Assembly: GCA_034509735.1 (NCBI GenBank) | Contig: JACGWO010000005.1 | Span: 15,489,264-15,553,263, forward strand | DNA length: 64,000 nt | Direction: 5' to 3' | Source: Sesamum alatum | Taxonomy: Eukaryota; Streptophyta; Magnoliopsida; Lamiales; Pedaliaceae | Part shown: piece by piece, positions 58,290 through 64,000 of the stretch | How the letters are laid out: each line of letters opens with the position of its first letter | Numbering within the stretch: position 1 is the stretch's first letter | The notes under the pieces: generated by a model | What the model was told of the DNA's origin: nothing | What the model saw: only the letters and a program-made list of their open reading frames with translations | Database searches by the model: none | Position numbers and translations under genes: made by a program

Positions 58290-59919
58290 CTTACATTTAT
58301 TGGCATAATGTCCTGGGGAACGACATTTCCAACATATTGGAACTCTTTTTTGTTTAGGAGGATTTTCTTTTTTCTTTTTTCTATACTCCTTTCTTGGAGG
58401 ATTTCTTTCTACATTAGTATCCTTTTTCTTATAATAGCGTTTTTTATTAGAGGTTTTATAAACTCTTTTCTTCTTATCTAGTGGTTTACTGGGTGTTAAC
58501 CCTATTTGTTCACAAAAGTCCCCAAGAACTCTTTTTCCATATAAATTTTTTCCTTCTGAATTTGCTTATGTAATTTTATTTCATTACACAGACACATTCC
58601 TTCAGCTACGATTTCTGAAGCAAGATCACCATAGGTATAGAGATGATATGGTATAATACCTTGATGTTTTTGTTTTATGCGGTTTTTAACCCTTTCTGCA
58701 AAGAAATGAGGGAGTCCTAATAAGAACTTTTCTTTCCAAAACTCATGTTGACTATCTTCTCTAGTAAATATTTTAGAGAAAAAGACATCTTTGTACCATT
58801 TAAAATGGGATAAACTGGGACATTTTAAGTTCATAAGTTGTTCCTGGGTTTTGTCTAATTGTAATGAAGTACTTCCTATAAAGTGCTTGGCTATAGTATA
58901 AATCAAAGTGTTAACACAATCTGTTACTTGGCTATTGTTTTCTAATTTTACTGCATTTAATATATGCATTTTTGCTTCATCTGATAGGTGAAAATCCCAC
59001 CAACCTTTAAGTTGACCTGTAAATCCTTGAATTATAGCTTTAGCTATTTCAGAGTCAGCATTTCCTTTAAGGCGACAAGCAGTAGCATACATAGTGATAT
59101 AATGTAATTTTGTTTGTATTTGATACTCAGTATGCCCATCAATATTCCACTCATGAATGGATGTTCCGTCAAACGAAGCCCCAGATAAATAATTTTCTTG
59201 TTCTTCTATCAAAAGGTCCACTGGGGTTGGCCTATGATAATAAGGCTTCCTATTATTGTTATTTCCAAAATCAATTTTATTGAGCTCATACGGTTCTTGT
59301 TGTAATTCTTTTCTGAACATTTCTTCTAACTGATCTATCTCTTGGTCAGAATTTCCATCTTCCTTTTCGGAATTATTCTCTTGTGCTCCAGTAAGAGGGG
59401 CTATGTCTTTGTCTTTTATCCCAAGGTTTTTTAACCTTTTTAATATTTCTTCCAGAACCTCAGAATCTTCAGAGGCTTTATTAATTTTAACATTAATTTT
59501 TTCGGAAGGTAATGGTTTGAATAAAACCTTTCCTTTTCAATAGTCTTACTAGTTTGAGGCAACTCGGTATGATCTTTATAAAGATATTTATTAACATGCT
59601 GTTCTATTCTGGTAAGCTGCCTTCCAATAGTTTGTAAAGACAAATTTGTATAGTTGTTCTGTTCTATTGCAGCTTCTATTTTATTATCTTTTCTGTAAGG
59701 GGTAGCATTAACCTCTTCTTTATCGATTTTAATAGACAAATTAATTTCTGGGGGATGAATACTTTTAATAATTTTTCCCTTTGTTGTAATAAAATTCTGA
59801 TATGCAGTATTAATATTAGCAATAATATTCTCATCCGAGAACTTAGGAAAATTATTTTCTCGTTTCTCTATCTTATAGAAAATATTTATGACTTCAAAGA
59901 AGTCTATTTCTTCCTTCAT
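58290..59919 (-). pseudogene. L3 coat protein with zinc knuckle, broken
   Basis: The N-terminal 159 codons from 59919 are open. The frame is lost at the base deletion near 59535 (same place as in L2). The core 58502-59320 is open for 272 codons. A 2-base insertion near 58541 (TATATGG for TATGG) shifts the FCEQ segment. The knuckle is intact at about 58292-58333. Confidence 0.87.
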
Positions 59920-61167
59920 TTTTCTTAGAAATTTCTTATAGGTTTTAAACCACTTCGCTTGGCTTTTTGTGGATTTTAAATAAAATCATTTTCTCTTAAT
60001 TTCATTTTCTGGAGAATAGAATAATTCTCTTAGTCTTCCTTCAAAGGGAAATTCTAGATTTTTATCTACGGTTAAGGTATTTAAACCAAAAACACTTCTT
60101 TCCTCTTCAAAACCGTATCCCATGTCGGAGGGGGTAGGTGATTTAGCCCGTGACGAAGAAGGGATTTCCACTTTATATTCTGGTTGACTAACCCCATCCG
60201 ATGTATTTTTTAATATAACTTGTTCCTTTTCAAATCGTGATAAGGGAATTGAAGATGTAGAACATCTACCAGACATTATTTCCTCTTTCTTAGAATTCTC
60301 CCTTATATTAAGGTGAGTAACTCGATCTTTAGAGAATCTTATCTCTACATCTCCATCTGGATATTCTATAATTTCTTCTAACCTTTTATTTTCCTGTTTT
60401 ACAGGTTTCTTGCCTTCCTCAAGGATCCATTTTTCGGGAAGATTAACTTGATCCCAAGTAATAGTCTTGGGGATTACAACATTACTCTTAGATATATCAG
60501 TTACGAACATGGTTGTAGTCCTAGGATTTTGATTTATAAATTTCCTCATATCAGGAACCACTGTATTCATGATCTTGTAATAAAGTCTAAAAATAAGAAA
60601 AACGTTTTGAGTTCCAGGCATCATATCAAATCCGTCTGATTTTATATCTAAGCATAAAGCATGTTTCAAATTTGGATCTGCTAAAGAAACAGTAAAATCA
60701 GGAAAACATGAGAAGTATATGGGTCCATCACATAAACTGGATTCTACTATTCCTAACAAGGAATGATGAAATTTGTTATGCCTCTTGTCTCTTACTGCAA
60801 TCAATGCTGAAGTATTTAAACCTAGTCTAGTGGCAGGCCTTAAGGCAATTTGGACCATTCCAATATGCAAGAATTTGTACTTTTGTCTATGCAAGGCCAT
60901 AAGTCTTTCAGAAAATAAATGGAATGTACTATATCCTTCAGATAAAGGAATTGATTGTTCAACTGTCTTAATGATATAATCAGTTCTTCTAATAAAACTT
61001 CCCGTGCTCTTGTAAATTTTTCCTGTTGGATAAACAGGCATTTTCCAGTCATTTAAACTCTTATCAATGTTATCATTAATAACAATTTCCTTATTCTTAT
61101 TAGTGAATTCTTGCTGATCTAAATTGTCATTAGAGCTAAAAGACAAAACTCGACTGAACCTATTCAT
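59917..61167 (-). pseudogene. L3 movement protein, one nonsense change
   Basis: Open from 61167 to 59986 (393 codons), covering the whole 30K core. It ends at a TGA where L1 and L2 have TGG (Trp), a single G-to-A substitution near 59987. This is one of the few breaks in the array that is not an indel. Confidence 0.88.
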
Positions 61168-61346
61168 TCGATCTTCCTTATCACTGTCAACGATTTACGC
61201 CTAAGGATTCCCTAGCAGCCCTCTAGGCAAACAACAGGAACATAAACAGGCTACGTGACTTAAGGCAAAGTGCCCGGGTTTCAAAGGAAGATTCCTATGG
61301 ACCAGTAAAGTTTTAGCTTTTAGATTTGTATGACAAACTAGACCTT

Positions 61347-61586
61347 TTATGCTAATAATATTTCTACCTGCTTTTCAAAAGACTTTAAAGAAGATTTTAC
61401 CGTTTTAAGTTTCTCTTCGTAGTATTCAGGCCGAATACCTTGATTGATCTGATCTTTTAGGTATTTAATATATCTTTTGGTGTACTCGATTTTTAACTTT
61501 AACTTGGATAAATAATTACCCTTTTGAATATAATAATCACGGTATGGTAGAATATCAACACTTCTGTAAGAAGTAAATGAAGACAT
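61347..61586 (-). CDS. L3 79-codon viral ORF, unknown function
   Basis: Same 79 residues as in L1 and L2. In this unit the ATG and its upstream hairpin are duplicated (second ATG at 61660 on the minus strand), giving an extra short upstream frame. Confidence 0.6.
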   Translation of the reverse strand: MSSFTSYRSVDILPYRDYYIQKGNYLSKLKLKIEYTKRYIKYLKDQINQGIRPEYYEEKLKTVKSSLKSFEKQVEILLA

Positions 61587-61718
61587 ATACGTACCTTCAG
61601 GATCTTTAAGATCCTTATGCCGAGACCAGGAACGAGGACTCCGGAAGTAAATGAAGACATATACGTACCTTCAGGATCTTTAAGATCCTTATGCCGAGAC
61701 CAGGGACGAGGACTCCTT
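61571..61718 (-). repeat. 2 x 74-bp duplication at the start of the L3 small ORF
   Basis: AAGTAAATGAAGACATATAC starts both copies (61571 and 61645), and both end in GACGAGGACTCC or AACGAGGACTCC. Not present in L1 or L2. Confidence 0.9.
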
Positions 61719-61754
61719 CCGGCCTTACCCCCCTCCTCAGAACCACATCAAATG

Positions 61755-61766
61755 GCTCTGATACCA
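61755..61766 (-). promoter_or_regulatory. L3 viral primer-binding site (tRNA-Met)
   Basis: Minus strand TGGTATCAGAGC, followed by CATTTGATGTGGTTCTGAGG. L2 lacks the GTGGTTCTGAGG-like part, so L3 has the longer form of this leader. Confidence 0.88.
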
Positions 61767-61777
61767 CAAGGGTACCT

Positions 61778-61897
61778 GCTACCAAAATGAAAGCGAAGAC
61801 TCCGGTCACAGACGATGGCGTTCACAGCGGATTACAAGCTACCAAAACAAAAGCGAAGACTACGGTCACAGACGATGGCATTCACAGCGGATTAGTG
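61778..61897 (-). repeat. 2 x 60-bp leader duplication (L3)
   Basis: GCTACCAAAA(T/C) starts copies at 61778 and 61838; each ends CACAGCGGATTA. Only one complete 22-bp unit (61883-61904) is present here instead of the three seen in R0, L1 and L2. Confidence 0.88.
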
Positions 61898-61957
61898 TGA
61901 TACTAGGGTACTAAATAGATAGGAAGCAGGAAGAGATAGATATAGATAAAGAGAGGT

Positions 61958-62192
61958 TTTATTATCACAAGAACAAAGCTTACAATACTTATGAAAGTAA
62001 TATTACAAAGATACTAACAAGGCTGAGTTTTCTAAGATGCCTCTCTCGGACCTATGCTACTCTCCTTTTATAAGGAGGGGAGAATACTCGGGAGACCAGC
62101 ATAAATCTCCTGAAGATATCTGAAGATAAGAGAATCTTATCTTCAAAGATATGAGAATCTACTTTAAGTCACTTCCCATCATCTTTACGTCA
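61958..62192 (-). promoter_or_regulatory. L3 viral promoter and poly(A) block
   Basis: TGACG at 62188-62192, TATAAAA at 62066-62072, AATAAA at 61958-61963. A transcript from here ending at the next poly(A) block (54241) would be about 7.8 kb, one unit plus a terminal repeat. Confidence 0.8.
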
Positions 62193-62232
62193 ATGGAGAG
62201 AATCTTTACTGTTGTTGAACAGTGGTTTGTCT

Positions 62233-63397
62233 TCAATCATGGACTCTTTGAAGTTGGCCTTTGTGCTGCTGATAAGGATCCTGAGCATCTTGCATGGGAT
62301 CAGAGTGTTCTGTGTTCTGGCTCATCATTTCTTCGTCCTCGTCATCTGATGACTCGAGCAATTCTTTGATTTGATTTTTCAAATCCTTCTTTGATGCACT
62401 TGAAAACAATTCCGTCAATACCTCAGAGATTTCCTTTTTGGACTTTGTTGATTTAGTCGGTGTAATCGGTTCCAGGTCAATAATCCCTCGTACAGAGAGG
62501 ACTGAGTCTTTGAAGAATTCAAATTTATCCCACCATTTAATAAGTATCCTTCTTCCTACATAGGGAATATTTTCAAGACTTTCTCCTAACTTTTGAAATG
62601 TTCTTTTTGATACAACTACATCCCACCGAATAATCCATGGTATTTGATAAAGAGCGGTAAACATAAGCCCATGAGCTTTCATGGACACATTGGTCTTGAC
62701 AAAGTCTTCATAAATCAATCTAACTTTATGTGGTAAAATAATAGGATATAATCCCCAATTAGCAAACCAACATATGAACCATTGAGGGAAATTAAGTGTC
62801 TTAAGTTCTTTGAACTGCAGAAACCAGCTATGTTTTCTTTGTCTATTTTCGTAGCAGAGGGCGATGTCCCACGCTTTGATATAATCAAAATAATTGAAAT
62901 ATAACTTATTCCTATGAGGATACTTGGTATCAGGCACAATTTCTTTAAATCGATACAAATCTCCTTTCCATTGTTCAGGAGTTAGCTTTTGAGAAAGCCC
63001 ATTCTCCACCAGATCTTATGGTGGAATCAAATTGCACTGATCCAGTATATGTTAATATTTCTTGATAATACAAGAAGTCTTTCGGATAGAGGAAAGGGTC
63101 TGTAAAATTTTTTAGATAGAAGTTCATTACTTCTTCTGAGGACAAATGCATATATTTTCCTTCAATCGGAGATATCCAATTAGTGGAGATTGGAATATAG
63201 GGATAAACATGTTCTTTTGCAGAAGCAGATTTCACTGCCATTTTGTAGGCATCTTCTCTGAGCCTTTCTTCTTCAGGAACAGCCTTTAAAGCTTCTTCTC
63301 TTAACGTTTTACTGTCCTTTGCAAAGGCCAGTTTATATGGTTGAAATTTATTTAGGTTAACATTACCTTTACTGGATGACGCTCTATCTTTGTTCAT
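62233..63397 (-). pseudogene. L4 downstream viral ORF, 17-bp deletion and stop loss
   Basis: The first 140 codons from 63397 are open to 62975. A deletion of about 17 bases near 62984 (GTTATAACTTTGATAATATA-type text reduced to GTTA) shifts the frame. The rest is open from 63009. The usual TAG is CAG here, so the frame runs about 14 codons further to 62233. Confidence 0.85.
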
Positions 63398-64000
63398 TGC
63401 TTTCCCTGCAAAAATTCACGAGTTAAAAAATCAGGTAAGGAGTTATGTGATTCTTTAATAAACTCAATATCAAAATCGAATACAGATAGTATGGCTTGCC
63501 ACCTAGCAAAGATTTGCTTCGAGGCTAAATTTTTAACATCCTTTTCTAATATCTCTTTTGCAGATTTGCAATCTACTCGTAACAAAAATTTTTGATTTAA
63601 TAAATCACTTTCGAATTTTTGAATGCATAGAACAATAGACAAAATCTCCTTTTTAACCGTAGAGTAATTAACTCTAGGCCTCTCCATACTCCCGAGGTGA
63701 ACCTTACTAATGATTCTTTATCATTAATCCTTTGTTTAAGTATTCCTCCATATCCTACATCGGAAGCATCGGTCTCAACAATTTTGAAGGCATCTGGGTT
63801 TGAAATTGCAAGACAAGGGATTTCTTTAATTCTTGCTTTAATTTTTCTAACAGCATTAGTGTGTTCGGTGCTCCAAATTGGAGGGTTTTTCTTGAGTCTC
63901 TCAAATAACGGTTTAGCATCATAAGCCAAATCTTTATAAAATTCAGCAACATAATTTAGACTTCCAAGAAACCTTTGTAGTTGATTTTTATCCTTGATTT
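63394..64000 (-). pseudogene. L4 pol C-terminal part, cut by the window edge
   Basis: RT end and RNase H (ETDASDVGYGG) with a lost base near 63678 that shifts the frame. The last 97 codons (63394-63687) are open and end at the ATGA overlap. Confidence 0.87.

Larger units (their letters stand above)
43210..64000 (-). mobile_element. Endogenous pararetrovirus head-to-tail array L1-L4
   Basis: Same landmarks recur at a steady period. Movement-protein start codons are at 46012, 53569 and 61167 (spacing 7557 and 7598). Promoter TATA boxes are at 46756, 54349 and 62066 (spacing 7593 and 7717). L1 lacks everything downstream of the knuckle. L2 and L3 are full length. L4 is cut by the window edge. 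Movement protein, coat protein, protease, RT and RNase H without integrase or LTRs define Caulimoviridae. One long frame followed by a single ORF of unknown function is most like florendoviruses or petuviruses; the genus is an inference. Confidence 0.93.

Noticed and set aside
43210..64000. Reading the array as LTR retrotransposons (Ty3/gypsy)
   Set aside because: No LTRs and no integrase; 30K movement protein, caulimovirid coat protein and a TATA-poly(A) block per unit point to Caulimoviridae.

Overview
This window is plant nuclear DNA, most likely from a eudicot. It is AT-rich and dominated by plant LTR retrotransposons whose primer sites match the plant initiator tRNA-Met. It has one ordinary plant gene and ends in an array of endogenous pararetrovirus (Caulimoviridae) sequence. 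There are no prokaryotic features, and I cannot name the species.

Layout. 1-1768: decayed 3' half of a Ty1/copia element (family A) with its LTR. 1774-5504: the only convincing host gene, an intact two-exon germin-like protein on the minus strand (2718-3862). It sits among foldback/MITE-type elements: one lies in its intron, and one is itself split by a 315-bp CACTA-type MITE. 5505-9785: non-coding AT-rich DNA, a fragment of a second copia family (family B), a tRNA-derived SINE with a 14-bp target duplication, and a LINE ORF1 remnant. 10518-23866: nested LTR material. A plus-strand family-B LTR is split by a minus-strand family-B LTR. A Ty3/gypsy element (5' LTR 15136-18166, then gag and protease) is split by a solo family-B LTR and then cut by another. 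21892-30136: the best copia B copy, with LTR, primer site, a leader with an extreme GC core, and gag-pol with several breaks. 30137-37179: a family-B LTR in inverted orientation, followed by a heavily decayed minus-strand family-B element. 37180-37679: a 500-base gap.

37680-64000: pararetrovirus array. One plus-strand partial genome (R0, 37680-43209) meets, in inverted orientation, a head-to-tail run of minus-strand genomes (L1 to L4) that continues past the right edge. The period is about 7.6-7.7 kb. Each complete unit carries: a 235-bp promoter/poly(A) block; short leader repeats; a tRNA-Met primer site (lost in L1); a 79-codon ORF; one long reading frame encoding movement protein, coat protein with zinc knuckle, aspartic protease, reverse transcriptase and RNase H; and a downstream ORF whose ATG overlaps the pol stop (ATGA). 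The order resembles florendovirus/petuvirus-type endogenous viruses, but the genus is inferred. No copy keeps all frames open. Most breaks are one-base indels in A/T runs.

How it fits together. The copia and gypsy parts are nested relics. The virus array has the arrangement from which a terminally redundant transcript could be read across neighbouring units. The inverted R0/L1 junction makes two near-identical viral promoters fire towards each other across L1, a natural source of double-stranded RNA. The frame breaks, the gap and the inversion also leave assembly error as a live alternative for part of the structure.
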